The notes: generated by a model from the sequence alone, not told the origin. A stretch of DNA of 64,000 nt from Periplaneta americana (GCF_040183065.1 NC_091119.1:197400543-197464542), one strand, 5' to 3'; positions 35,521-47,184 are shown, numbered from the stretch's first letter. Made by a program: numbers and translations.

Positions 35521-35837
35521 ATTACGCTTTATTATGTTTTATTTTAAATTTCTTTTAACATAATACGAATAATGTCTTTTATACCAATAAACTTAAGTCA
35601 AATACTGTTTATGTATATCATTAAACTGAATTTTTTTGTCACTAGTTTGCAGGATAGGTATTAAGTTTATAAAAGAATACACAGTAAGCAATCTAGTCAT
35701 GAAATGAATGAAAATCCAGTCATCCTTGTGACTGTCACTCTCACTCTCCAGATGAACAACACCCTTTTGAAGTTGATTTTGATTAATTGCAAGTTGTAAG
35801 TGAGACTAGATTTTCTTCTGTCAGACATGACCATTTA

Positions 35838-36668
35838 GGCCTGGTTTCTTCAACCTTTGTTAAATTATAACAGTGTGTTATTCCATTTTAACTGTAAACT
35901 TAACAGTTGAAACATTTCTTCAACTACTGTTAGTACTAACAGGCTGTTAAAACCTATGTTAATTTAACTGCCCAATTTCATGCAGTTAAATCATTTAACT
36001 TTCTGTTAGCATAGAAGTATCCAATATGGCTGGTGCGTTAGATGCTGAACTTATATATCTGCATTATTTAGAAAATGATATCCATGAATACATAAACAGA
36101 GCGGATGATTTCTGTGATTTGACAGACCAGAAGTTCATACAAATTTATAGGCTATTTTCTGCCAAGCCTCACTTTTCGCTTTCAACTTAGATCCGTTTGT
36201 TTGTTTATTCTCATTAATTGGTTTATACTGGGAAATAATTGCCAGCAGAAGGCTTCTTTCGAAAGAAGAGAAATTAGTCCCACGATTTCTTTTTGTTCCA
36301 GTGTTTTCTATTTCATAACAGCAATACCAATACGCCGCTCCACACTATTGTGATACAGACGAAGAAAGAAGCAGAAATCAAACCTGAGAGAATAGAGAGA
36401 CTTCTATTCTCTCTGAATCAAACAACAGAAACAAGCGAGAATCGCAATTGTCAGAGTTCAGAAAACAGAAGTGAGCCTATACTTGGTTATAGGTTATGGT
36501 TAAACTCTAGAATCTCTGGTCCTAACAGAGAGTTAACAAACAGAATGTTAAAATGTGAAATGTAAAGTCGAAGAAACGCAATATTTTTAACAGCAATTCA
36601 TACTTTTAACTTACAGTTAATTAACGCTATGTTAGGTGCATTATAACAAAGGTTGAAGAAACCGGGCC
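35838..36668 (+). mobile_element. Harbinger-like DNA transposon, internally deleted
   Basis: Inverted termini GGCC[T/C]GGTTTCTTCAACCTT with TTA on both outer sides (35835-35837, 36669-36671), as usual for PIF/Harbinger. A frame at 36026-36190 reads MAGALDAELIYLHYLEND ... RADDFCDLTDQKFIQIYRLF, resembling the N-terminus of Harbinger nucleases, and then stops. Confidence 0.72.
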
Positions 36669-36671
36669 TTA

Positions 36672-37052
36672 GAGTTCAAAATCCAATTGAGAGTAGAAAA
36701 GCTTCTCTCAACTGAAGCAGATGATTGAGGAACCATAATGTGGAAAGATAAAATGTATGTACTGTATTTTTCATCGTTGCTTCTGTTGGTGCAGTTTTGC
36801 TTGTTTCACTGTAACATCTCTGATAGAAGGGGAGAGAGTTTAATTTCTTATCCTTAAAAATTTTATGTTTCATTGAATGTAATTTTATATCCTAGATATT
36901 TAAAACTGTTCCTATGATCAGTTATTCTGTTTATTCTTATCATTAAACCATTAAAATTACAAATAATTGTTTTGTTTCACGAATTCAATCTAAACTAGTA
37001 GTGTTTGTGAAAAAAGGATGCAATTACTTATAAGAAAATTATTGGTTTTCAG
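36672..37052. other. unassigned end of the PI31 intron
   Basis: No transposon signature recognised; ends in the TTGGTTTTCAG acceptor. Confidence 0.5.
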
Positions 37053-37193
37053 GGATCCAAACAGTGACCCCATGGCTGTGGGCCGATCTGACTTGGATGC
37101 ATTCACTAGCGGAGGTGGCATGATATTTAGTCCCTTTGGACATCAAGGAGAAATTAAGGATCCTGGTGCTGGCGTACCCGATGGTCTGCCAAG
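37053..37193 (+). CDS. PI31: PI31 proteasome regulator, penultimate exon
   Basis: A 141-bp exon between GGTTTTCAG and AAG/GTAAGT. It completes the split Trp and codes DPNSDPMAVGRSDLDAF, then TSGGGMIFSPFGHQGE and DPGAGVPDGLPR. The pattern (D)P....VG..DLDPF...GGGM(I/V).DP is the signature of the PI31 C-terminal proline-rich region, known from vertebrate PSMF1 and insect PI31. It ends two bases into an Arg codon, matching the next exon. This exon is the strongest evidence for the gene. Confidence 0.88.
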
Positions 37194-37427
37194 GTAAGTT
37201 CCCTTTTATACTTCATTATAATTTTATTATGGGTATAGCAACCATAAAACATTAAAAGCATAATAGAACTTTATGCCTGTGGTTGATACCGCAACTTCCA
37301 TTGTGATGGTGATATATTCATACAGTAAGAAAACTTTGCGTTAATAGAGCTAAGACAACATGTTAGCCGAGCATGACTAGTGCAACTGGTGGCGAATAAC
37401 TATAACTACATGGTCACCATATGTATT

Positions 37428-38365
37428 AATTTACTTACTTACAAATGGCTTTTAAGGAACCCGAAGGTTCATTGCCGCCCTCACATAAGCCCGCCAGCGG
37501 TCCCTATCCTGTGCAAGATTAATCCAGTCTCTATCATCATACCCCACCTCCCTCAAATCCATTTTAATATTATCCTCCCATCTACGTCTCGGCCTCCCTA
37601 AAGGTCTTTTTCCCTCTGGTCTCCCAACTAACACTCTATATGCATTTCTGGATTCGCCCATACGTGCTACATGCCCTGCCCATCTCAAACGTCTGGATTT
37701 AATGTTCCTAATTATGTCAGATGAAGAATTCAATGCGTGCAGTTCTGCGTTGTGTAACTTTCTCCTGTAACTTCATCCTGCTTAGCCCCAAATATTTTCC
37801 TAAGCACCTTATTCACAAACACCCTTAACCTATGTTCCAAGTTTCACAGCCATACAGAAGAACCGGTAATATAACTGTTTTATAAATTCTAAGTTTCAGA
37901 TTTTTGGACAGCAGACTGGATGATAAGAGCTTCTCAACCGAATAATAACACGCATTTCCCATATTTATTCTGCGTTTAATTTCCTCCCGAGTGTCATTTA
38001 TATTTGTTACTGTTGCTCCAAGATATTTGAATTTTTCCACTTCTTCAAAGGATAAATCTCCAATTTTTATATTTCCATTTCGTACAATATTCTGGTCACG
38101 AGACATAATCATATACTTTGTCTTTTCGGGATTTACTTCCAAACCGATCGCTTTACTTGCTTCAAGTAAAATTTCCGTGTTTTCCCTAATCGTTTGTGTA
38201 TTTTCTCCTAACATATTCACGTCATCCACATAGACAAGAAGCTGATGTAACACGTTCAATTCCAAACCCTGCCTGTTATCCTGGACTTCCCTAATGGCAT
38301 ATTCTAGAGCAAAGTTAAAAAGTAAAGGTGATAGTGCATCTCCCTGCTTTAGCCCGCAGTGAATT
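37428..38365 (-). mobile_element. 5'-truncated LINE, reverse transcriptase C-terminal half
   Basis: Minus strand, ending with GTTCCTTAAAAGCCATTTGT and a (TAAG)n tail. The 5' end stops just before the reverse transcriptase motif [12 protein letters not shown]. Confidence 0.85.
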
Positions 38366-38424
38366 GGAAAAAGCATCAGATAGAAACTGACCATATATAT
38401 TAACTTGGAAAAATAAATAAACAC
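37452..38424 (-). pseudogene. LINE reverse transcriptase
   Basis: Reads [37 protein letters not shown] (catalytic YVDD), [37 protein letters not shown] and [12 protein letters not shown]. Two frame shifts separate this from [20 protein letters not shown] and RRLRWAGHVARMGESRNAYR, ending in the highly typical LGRPRRRWEDNIKMDL tail with DRDWINLAQDRDRWRAYV. The missing finger and endonuclease domains make it non-functional. Confidence 0.9.
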
Positions 38425-38938
38425 ATCACAAAATATGCAATATTAAATAAAACAATGCACATTATTGCATGTCCGATACCTTAAATTTAAACAAATTGAA
38501 ACAAAGGAACAGTATGGAAAGCACAGAATTTTACTTTGCGAATTGGCACTAATTTCAAATGTCACTTAAGTTTAGGATTTTTAAAAATTCATAAAAGCCT
38601 TGTATTCAATGCTCCAATTGGGAAGTGTAAATATACGAGAGTCCAAGAATACTGTTGGTACAGCAGTTTAGTTCTTTTTATAAGGATTGATTTATTATTA
38701 CTCTTACTCGGTTATATCAATTTTAATTAATAAGCCCTTATTGAAATTCATAAACTGGCTGTTCTAGAAGTGTTCTGTTTTGCATTTTATTTTAGCAAGT
38801 TCTCTTGCCGAATATTTATAAACTACATTTTACATCTGGAATAATTACAGCAGAATTTAACCGAACGATTAAACGAAATAGAAATATAAAAATTCGGATA
38901 TTTGGAGAAAGCGAAAAATGCAATTCTGGGTTTCGTCT
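38366..38938. other. unassigned stretch
   Basis: AT-rich; no feature recognised. Confidence 0.4.
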
Positions 38939-39014
38939 CTTCGTTCGTTCGTTCATTCATTCATTCATTCATTCATTCATTCATTCATTCATTCATTCAT
39001 TCATTCATTCATTC
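38939..39014. repeat. (TTCA)n microsatellite
   Basis: Long perfect tetranucleotide run; on the minus strand it directly follows the end of LINE family A. Confidence 0.96.
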
Positions 39015-40255
39015 AGTGTTCTGCCCAAGGGTAGGTCTTTCATCGCAAACCCAACTTTCTCCAATCTTTCCTATTTTCTGCCTTCTTCTTTGTCTCCTCG
39101 TATGTATGTATGTATGTATGTATGTATGTATGTATGTAGGTATGTATTTATTCACACTGCAATGGGTATATACCCGGTGGCAGTGGTAACTAATTACACT
39201 CAATAATGACAATAATAAACTTATTAATTAAAAATACAATTAATAATAATACTAATAATTAATACTAATACTAATAATTATAATAATAATAACAACAACA
39301 ACAACAACAGGGAATACACTAAATTAAATGAAACGATCACTTAAAATAACATTTGAAATATTCTAATTTGTATCTTAAAACTAAGATCGAACTAAAACCC
39401 CCGAGTATATGTTCATATCTGCACAAATACCTTTCCACATTACACTCATTTCGCTGTCAACTCACTCACTGCACTGGAACTACGACACATTTCACTGATT
39501 CTATTCTGATTTCACTAACACTTCAAAAACATTTCACTGTTCAAATACTTTGCACTGCTACTATGAACTATAAAGCTTCACTGACAGGAACACGTTTCAC
39601 TTACACAGCACACTTCACTGACACGACATACTTCTTCACTGATACAACACACTTCACTGACACAACATAATTCTTCACTGATACAACACTTTAATAACAA
39701 CATATCATTTACACCCTTTAACTACTGTGTATAATTACCGTCTATTAGTAAGGTCCTGAAGCCTATTTTTAAATGCATTTTTGGTTGTTGGTAAAGCCTT
39801 TAGTAAGTCTGCAGGTAAAGCATTCCAGTCCCTGATAGTACGATTGAGAAAAGATGATCCATATATCTTAATGTCGTCTATCATCTCATATCTTCTTCTG
39901 TCCTGAACTCTTCTTCCATTCACCATTCCTTCCAGTGCATCCTTCAGTAGGCAGTTTCTTCTCAGCTAGTGAATCAGTCAATTCCTTTTCCTCTTCCTGA
40001 TCAGTTTCAGCATCATTCTTTCTTCACCCACTCTTTCCAACACAGTTTCATTTCTTATTCTGTCTGTCCACTTCACACATTACATTCTTCTCCATATCCA
40101 CATTTCAAATGCTTCTATTCGCTTCGCTTCATTTCTGTCTCATACAATGCCACACTCCATACAAAGCACTCCTTAGTTCTTTTTCCAGAGGTCTACAGAA
40201 CGTCCTTTGTTGTTCCTGCAATTTAAAGTCTGAAAAATACGATTCCTTTTGAAAC
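39015..40255 (-). mobile_element. LINE family A 3' end interrupted by LINE family B
   Basis: Minus strand: family A codes MWIWRR, KLIRKRKRN, LRRNCLLKDALEGMVNGRRV and MIDDIKIYG (40250-39855), and resumes at 39015-39100 with YEETKKKAENRKDWRKLGLR. The two halves are separated by about 750 bp ending in a (CATA)n tail, i.e. a family B LINE 3' end inserted between the Gly-Ser and Tyr codons. Confidence 0.75.
39101..39849 (-). mobile_element. LINE family B 3' end
   Basis: Minus strand: SSFLNRTIRDWNALPADLLK and NAFKNRLQDLTNRR then a stop at 39735; 3' UTR with repeated GTCAGTGAAGTGTGT; then GGTATATACCCGGTGGCAGT inverted, and a TATG/CATA tail at 39101-39136. The W(N).LP...... pattern is the usual C-terminal end of Jockey/CR1-type LINE proteins. 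Confidence 0.75.
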
Positions 40256-40609
40256 CCTCATTCTTCTAATAAATCTTTTGCTCCTGTATCATCAGTTCAT
40301 CACCATAACATGTAAACAACTGAGTTTCCCAGTAATGTTAGTAGTAGTGGGATCGCTATCTGTATGCACACTCATGTCTGTCTAGCAGAAAAAATGGCGA
40401 AGTTTCCTTAGTGTATGAATACCTATACTGTGGTGATATGGCTTGAATTATATAGCCTACATTTTAAGTCATAATATAATATAATTTACAAAAATAGAGT
40501 ATAATGCTTAAAATTTCATTTCAACCCCTGTATTCTAACAAGAAGTTGTAAAAACTAATTACATTTTTTTTCCTCACACAAACGTTCATTGATATTGAAC
40601 TCCTTTTGT
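40256..40609. other. unassigned stretch
   Basis: No feature recognised. Confidence 0.4.
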
Positions 40610-40639
40610 GTAAATTGAGTAACTTAAATCTATTTGACA

Positions 40640-41600
40640 ATGCTGTCGCCTGGTTTCAATCTTACCTTCATGACCTCCAGCAGTGTACATTAGTTGGTGA
40701 TTACTCTTCTGAATGGCGCATCACAAGTCTGGAGTTTCTCAAGGGTCTGTACTAGGTCCTCTATTATTTATGATGTATATTAAGGACTTGACAAACATAA
40801 TACATCACACGTGTTTGCTGACGATTTAGAGATCTATCTATATTCACTCTCATCCTGATGAACTAACTGATGCGGTGGCCACAATGACTGAAGACTTGAA
40901 CTCTATCTGTGGGCTCAGAAGTTCGGATTAAGGTTAAACCTAGGAAAATCGCAGGCAATGTAATGGGACATCAGCGCTTGCTCAGTACAAAATTAACGAC
41001 AAAACCATACCGAGACTAACAGTAAATGGGTCATTTATTAATTATAGCAACACTGTAAAAATCTTGGATTATTAATGGACAAAGATCTAAATTGGAATAG
41101 CCAAGTGACTCACATCTGTAACAAAGTATTTTCATTGTTCCACTCTCTAAATCATTTGCGAAATTGTCTGCCTCTTTCCATAAAAAGAAACATTGTTCAA
41201 TTGGTAGGGATGCCCCATTTTGGTTACTGCGATTCTCTCATGATAAATATGACTACCAATTTAACTGAAAGACTACAACGTATTCGTAATGTGTGTCCAC
41301 TTCATCTGCAGTATTCGTAGATTTGATCATCTAACACCATCTTTTGAAGCTCTTTTATGGGTCCATCTAAAGGAGTGGAGAACAGCACATTCTTTATCTG
41401 TTCTATTTAGAATATTACTCTCTTCTACTTCAAAGTATCTGAAGTCGCTTTGTATACCTTACAACATTGTGAAATCAACATCAGACTTTATTATCCATTC
41501 CTCGTCACCATACCTCTTTTTATTTCTTATCTTTCACCATGTCAGTTTATTGCCTATGGAACTCTTTACCTCGTCATGTCAGGGATTGCCGAATAGTTAA
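40640..41600 (+). pseudogene. LINE reverse transcriptase, C-terminal part
   Basis: Pieces in different frames: NLFDNAVAWFQSYL, SQVWSFSRVC-type remnant of the G.PQGS motif, VFADDLEIYL (catalytic ADD), then an open part LGLLMDKDLNWNSQVTHICN, RNIVQLVGMPHFGYCDSLMI, and after a shift FDHLTPSFEALLWVHLKEWR. At least four breaks. Non-functional. Confidence 0.8.
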
Positions 41601-41752
41601 TCAATTTAAATTAAGAATTAAGAATTACTTTTACATGGAATTGATTTGTGAGTTTAGCTGATTTTTATAGGTTATTCTGTTTGTTTGTATAAATTGTTAT
41701 TCAATATTTCATTTTATTTATGCTCCTTAATGTGCATGATAACGATTTTATA

Positions 41753-42345
41753 CTGGGTGTTCAGTTCAAAATGTGTCTTGGCTCGCTGTATGCCGTCATG
41801 TGGCTAGCTGATGAGCCTATAGAATTCAATCTTCCTACACTTCCGCAGCTCAGGTGTATAACCTAAGAGGCAGAGAAGATGGCTAGCAAGTACGGCGTTC
41901 ATTCTGAAGAGTACGTACCGATACGTACGATAACGCCGGTAGTGGCAGGAATGTGAACTGTTTGGAAATACGTACTGTCGGGATATGGGGAGAGGGTTAA
42001 GACGATTACTTATGTATTTGTTGACATTAACTTCGACGGTCAACATGGACACGGAGCATTTGATTTGTGTTGTGGAATGTTACCGTTCGCAACCGATGAT
42101 AACAAATACCCTGCGTACGACTTGCCGGCGCAAAACACAGTTCGAAAGAGGCTATGGTAGCACACAGACCGTAGAGACCGCTATCTGTTGCTATGACGTT
42201 CAAGTTATACCGTACACGTTCTCAAGTTCAGATTGAAGAACACCTTAAATAATAGGCAACTTCTCTAACATATCAGCTGAAACTCACTTCAAATCGGTGA
42301 CCCAACAACAGTGACGTCATGACACACTTTGAAATGAACACCCAG
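41753..42345. mobile_element. MITE with CTGGGTGTTCA ends and TA duplication
   Basis: Inverted termini CTGGGTGTTCA[G/T]TTCAAA[A/G]TGTGTC with TA outside (41751-41752, 42346-42347), as in Tc1/mariner-type elements. Its interior is more GC-rich than the surroundings; no transposase motif in the 83-codon frame at 41985. Confidence 0.78.
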
Positions 42346-42910
42346 TATTTAAGTATTACCATTAATTTTACTACTTTTGTTATTACTATTGTTTCAATGT
42401 ATATTTCACTTCTGATAGTGTGGCAGAGAAAGCCTCATTGCATTAACTCTACCAGAATAAATAAATAAATAAACATTGAACATGACAGCAGTACAGTGCA
42501 CTTCAACAAATATTACAACAGTAGAAATAAACTGCTTGATTGTTTTTCATGTTCATATTTGTTCCATTTTATTCTATACTGCATTTATGTAATGCATTAA
42601 CGGTCTTACTAATAAACAGTGTATAATTTTTACACGAGACTTATACAGAATTGTTACAGGAAACGTTACTAATAAACCATGCATAAATAATGGATGAATA
42701 TGCAGCGTGTAACTATACATGGGAATTGCTTTGCAGTAATGCACACAAAACCCCTTGTTTACGTGCTGTATATAGAGAAAAAATGGCCACAGCTGTTCAT
42801 ATAAATTGTCATTTTATGATGATGGTTACCTTGTAACCACAGAAGAACAAAACAAAAAGCACAGAATAATTAGAATAATATTTTTCTAGCTGTACTCTGA
42901 TCAAAATATA

Positions 42911-43504
42911 CAGACGTGGACAAATTATTAGCACAATTGAAGATTTTTATTATATATTTTTACAAAATATGATTCTTCAATTCAGACTACAGTTGACATT
43001 TTTGCGTACTTCCAAATTATTAGCAAAATTGAAGATTTGTATTGTATATTTTTAGAAAATTTGACTCTTCAATTTGGACTACATTTTATATTTTTGCATA
43101 TTTACAAATTATTAGCAAAACTGAAGATTTTTATTATATATTCTTGCCAACTTCATCTCTTCAATTTGGACTACAGTGCAAATTTTGGATATTTTCAAAT
43201 TATTATCAAAAGTGAAGATTTTTATTTTATATTTTTACAAAATTTGACTCTTCAATTTTGACTGTAGTTGACATTTTTGCATATTTATAAATTTTTAGCA
43301 AAATTAAAGAGTTTTATTATTATGTATTTTTACAAAATTTGGCTCTTCAACTTAAACTACAGTTGCCATTTTTTGCATATTTCTGTCTACTATAATGATG
43401 GAAATATGCAAAATTGTCAACTGTAGTCTAAATTGAAAAGTCAAATTTTGTAAACAGAATTATCATAAAAATCTTCAATTTTGATAATAATTTGTCCACG
43501 ACTG
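42911..43504. mobile_element. MITE with an internal 92-bp tandem array
   Basis: Inverted termini CAG[A/T]CGTGGACAAATTATTA with TA on both sides (42909-42910, 43505-43506). Inside, five units start at 42922, 43014, 43106, 43197 and 43289 (period 91-92 bp), each with AAATTATTAGCAAAATTGAA and CTCTTCAATTTGGACTACA, and one inverted unit closes the right end. Tc1/mariner-like by termini; no transposase. Confidence 0.82.
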
Positions 43505-43506
43505 TA

Positions 43507-43904
43507 GCTTTGTAATTGATCAGACCCAGTTGTACTATTGATACTTAGTGCGGCACACTAGCACACACCATCGGATTTTATAGAGAATCTGTTAATTTAT
43601 TACCTTTTGTAATAAAATGATGATGAAACTATGAAGTAGCCGTGTAACAGTTGTATTGTTATACATGATGTATGTAGTAAGGAATTTATACACGACTTAT
43701 AAACAAGAACAGTTAAACGTCTGTATAAGAGTTTTTATTAGTAAGACCGTTAGAAAGCAGAAGAAATACTTCGTTCCAAACAAATTGCTTGCTATTTGTA
43801 ATTCATATTTTTCTTAACACCTTCTTGTTCATTTCATATAGAAAATTACTGAAACAAAGCACACCATGAAAAAGCATCATAATCATCACATCATCTGTGC
43901 CTCC
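43507..43904. other. unassigned stretch
   Basis: No feature recognised. CCGTTAGAAAGC near 43750 and the sequence at 42600 share GTCTTACTAATAA-type bases in opposite orientation, so an older inverted element may surround the array. Confidence 0.35.
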
Positions 43905-44718
43905 TTAGCCCCGGTTCACACGAGCGGAATGTCTGCAGAACGGCAGCCGCACCATTTTCTATGGCACACTAAGTTAAATGTAACAGTTCACACAGGACGG
44001 ACAGTCTGCGGCAGCGGAATGTCTCCGCATGCCAGCCGCATCGCCCATAACGGAACGGACGCCGCATGGTGGCCGCAAGTTCGCTACGGGCTATTGAATT
44101 ATATTGTATCAATCACACGAGCGGACGCGGCAGTTTGGCGGCGAGTGTCCAGATGACATATCTTGGCTTTTACGAGAGCAGGACTCGGTACCTTAGGCAT
44201 GCTTTGGCCCTTTGTATGTCTATAGGCCTATATCCGACGATTGTCCAAATCTGACAGGTGACCTGACTGACATTCGTGAATCTGATGCTGACAGGTAGGC
44301 CATCCTGCATCAGTCCCTAATAGAGCTAGGTCCCATTTCACGAACAAGTAGCCTGATAAGTCTCAGGGACCGGAGTCCCAAGCCCTTCTTGTCATCGTCG
44401 GCTGACAGACATCCTATATGACCCCCAAACCTTTCCTATATCAGCATCGGAAATCTGTAAGCCCTTTTACTATTGCAAATGATAGATGAGAGGAAAGTGA
44501 GAGTGTTGGTGGAATGGTAGAGGGAAATGGGAGTACCCCAAGAAAACCTCTGTAACGTCTGCTTGAGTCACAGTCGACATATCACACATGTATTGTAGTA
44601 CTGGCTGTTGCATTTTTTTTAACTTGTAGTGGTGAATTGCACATTGTGATTGTATTCGATGAGTGATATAGATGTAGAGAAAGTTGACGTTGAGGTGATC
44701 GAGAATGAGAAAAGGCTA

Positions 44719-44960
44719 TTTGAGCCATTCAGCGCAAAAGTGGTGTAAGTCAAGATTGGGTAATGAGGTTTAAAGTAGAAATTTTATAAAATATAGCGCA
44801 AAGTAGCAATTAATATGTCCTTCGTGCTATCCACTGACTACTAATAGTTTAAATAAACTGAATATTAATTGCTACTTTGTGCTGTATTTTACAGAATGTT
44901 AACTTTAAACCTCATTACCCATTTCTAACTTACACCACTTCTGCTCTGAACGGCTCATAT
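44719..44960. mobile_element. palindromic MITE (foldback)
   Basis: Two arms of about 100 bp pair almost end to end: TGAGCCATTCAGCGCAAAAG on the left and, reverse complemented, TGAGCCGTTCAGAGCAGAAG on the right; both continue with GTGGTGTAAGT and GGGTAATGAGGTTTAAAGT. The loop is about 40 bp. A partial sister is at 18903-19042. Confidence 0.85.
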
Positions 44961-45111
44961 ATTTAGGACATTCAAAATGAAGAGTACAAGGACAGAAACA
45001 AAAAATGTTCAGCTTTGTTTGAAATTTGTTGTGTACTGTTTCTCACTTTCTTGGAACATTCTAACGCAGAAAGGAAATGTGTTAATAAATAGTCCTTGTC
45101 AAATATTTGTC

Positions 45112-45367
45112 AGTCCACACCTGTGGAGTAACGGTCAGCGCGTCTGGCCGTGAAACCAGGTGGCCCGGGTTCGATTCCCGGTCGGGGCAAGTTACCTGGT
45201 TGAGGTTTTTTTCCGAGGTTTTCCCTCAACCCTATATGAGCAAATGCTGGGTAACTTTCGGTGTTGGACCCCGGACTCATTTCACCGGCATTATCACCTT
45301 CATCCCATTCAGACGCTAAGTAACCTAAGCTGTTGATAAAGCGTCGTAAAATAACCTACTAAAAAAA
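45112..45367 (+). mobile_element. tRNA-derived SINE, family 2 (full length)
   Basis: Head GTGGAGTAACGGTCAGCGCG, B box GGGTTCGATTCCCGG, body CAAGTTACCTGGTTGAGGTT, tail GCGTCGTAAAATAACC plus poly-A. Flanked by AAATATTTGTC at 45101-45111 and 45368-45378. Confidence 0.94.
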
Positions 45368-46094
45368 AAATATTTGTCGCATAAGCCTATACAATAATAC
45401 CTTTTACTTTATTAATTTCTCTATGTACTTTTTAATAAAAAGTGATAACGCTGATAACATTTCAGTTCCTGAAAATAAAAGAAACGGTAACCTTAACATA
45501 TTTCATTCCAGTAAACTATATTTATTATTGATAATTCCTTCTAATCCCCTTCTACTAAAGTACCAGTAATACACGTACAGTAATATATTTTCTCCAAAGT
45601 GAATACGAAATTAAATACACTTATTACTTATTCATTTCAACAATTAAATGCATACAACTATTGGCATTAATTCGCCATAAATGTTATAGAAAGCATTCTA
45701 TTGGAGATATAGCCAGTCTTACGTTAATATATTCTTTCTGAAGGCATTTTTCAGAGTATGATACAATAAAATTCATCGAAGCTGGGAAATGTCATTTTGA
45801 AGTTAATTAAAATAAACTGATTCCTCCTTGCGCAACTAGTTAAACAACACATGAAAAGTTCCTTGTAATAAAGGACTGTTGACTATTGGATGTACTCAAT
45901 GTCTTCATCTTTACTTTTCTTATCAATAATTGCATTTCGAAGTACACTAGTACTGCATGGTGATTAGCATCTATGGCGACTGTCCATCTCAAATCCTTCC
46001 GTCCGTCTTTTATCCGCTCGTGTGGCCTCATAACAGTGCGGCCGCCGCGCGACTGCCATTCCGCAGACATTCCGCTCGTGTGAACCAGGGCTTA

Positions 46095-46567
46095 TTGTTA
46101 CTAACCGCATGATCTACATTCCTACCAGCTTTACTTAATTTGGGTTCTTACTGCTGCTTGCTCACCACATGACCTACATTCCTGCCGGGGCTTCAGAACG
46201 AGAACCTAATCAGTAAGTAATATTAATTTTGATTGTTGTGTTGCATATTACGTCCATTTTTATAGTTTCATTGCATATTTTATGTTAAATCGCATGATTC
46301 TGCATTTTATAAATGTTGCCTCATAGAGTTTGGTGTTTCTGAGCTTACAGTATTTGAGTATATGTAGGTACTGAAAAATATTAGTGAAATGCTAACGGTT
46401 TGCAGGGTTTCTACCTGAGGACTTTGAACTTTACCAGCTAATCCTCTCATTGTATTCACTGGAATTCCACACTCCTGTCCTATACAAATCTTACCCTGAG
46501 GCTAAAATTATTATTAGAAGGGTGCCTCTTCTGCTCCCTTCCATACTTTGTAGTTTGGCGACAATAA
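46095..46567. other. unassigned stretch
   Basis: No feature recognised. Confidence 0.4.
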
Positions 46568-47181
46568 AGGCCCATTCACAATGAAAATTAAACATAAACA
46601 TAACGTAAGCATAAAACCTTGTGTCCATGTTATTTAATGAAAGCATTCACAATGAATTACATAAGCATAAACTTAATCTTAATCATAAGACGTTAACATG
46701 AAAGTTTGCAAACTCCAAACTTCCATGCTTATGTTTATGCGATTTGGAAACAGTACACAAGCGGAAAGCGTGTTTTCACTTTTTGTTTAACATCTCATGG
46801 GCTTTGCCTACAGGCAATATTTTGATCTATTGGCCGTGATGATAGCTAGGCGCACAACATGGAATCATATGACGAAAAGTTGATTATTTTACATCTCCGT
46901 TTCTTTGATTTCAAGTATTGAAAGCCATATACTGATGCCATTGTAGTTATTAGAAACATAAATTGAATAACTACATCGTCAGTCATTGTGCAATTCTCCA
47001 TTTTTATGTAATAGATTCTGTAGTTTTGTTCATTCAGTGTGTTTGTTTCCACACAAGTGTTATGTTTACGTTATGTTAAATTTTCATTGTGAATGGGCCT
47101 TGGCTACTTAAGTTTGTGGCATATGTTTATGTGCTTATGTTAATGTTTACGTTATGTTTAATTTTCATTGTGAATGAGGCT
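46568..47181. mobile_element. Harbinger-type MITE, composite right end
   Basis: Left AGGCCCATTCACAATGAAAA; right, inverted, AAGCCTCATTCACAATGAAA, with TAA outside on both sides. A second right-end sequence (GAATGGGCC at about 47092-47100) lies 80 bp inside, so the right terminus is duplicated. ATAACGTAA-type repeats line both ends. No transposase. Confidence 0.65.
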
Positions 47182-47184
47182 TAA

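Larger units (their letters stand above)
24444..37052 (+). other. PI31 intron, 12.6 kb, transposon filled
   Basis: GT..AG intron in phase 2. It contains LINE, hAT, SINE, Penelope-like, pogo-like and Harbinger-like insertions, listed separately. Confidence 0.7.
40610..42475 (+). mobile_element. CR1/Jockey-like LINE 3' part with nested MITE
   Basis: A degraded reverse transcriptase is followed by a 3' UTR and an (AATA)n tail at about 42457-42474. A TA-flanked MITE (41753-42345) is inserted in the 3' UTR. Confidence 0.78.
43908..46091. mobile_element. Harbinger-type element with GC-rich termini
   Basis: Inverted ends GCCC[C/T]GGTTCACACGAG followed by CGGAATGTCTGC, and TTA on both outer sides (43905-43907, 46092-46094). 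The first 240 bp are GC-rich repeats around GCGGAATGTCT and GGCAGCCGC. No transposase recognised. A palindromic MITE and a SINE are nested inside. Confidence 0.78.

Noticed and set aside
38902..39189. 95- and 133-codon plus frames rich in FIHS and CMYV repeats
   Set aside because: They translate the (TTCA)n and (TATG)n microsatellites and are not proteins.
41985..42236. 83-codon frame as a transposase
   Set aside because: No HTH or DDE motif could be recognised, and it spans the interior of a MITE.
42911..43504. centromeric or heterochromatic satellite array
   Set aside because: Only five units, and they are enclosed by TA-flanked inverted ends, so a MITE explains them better.
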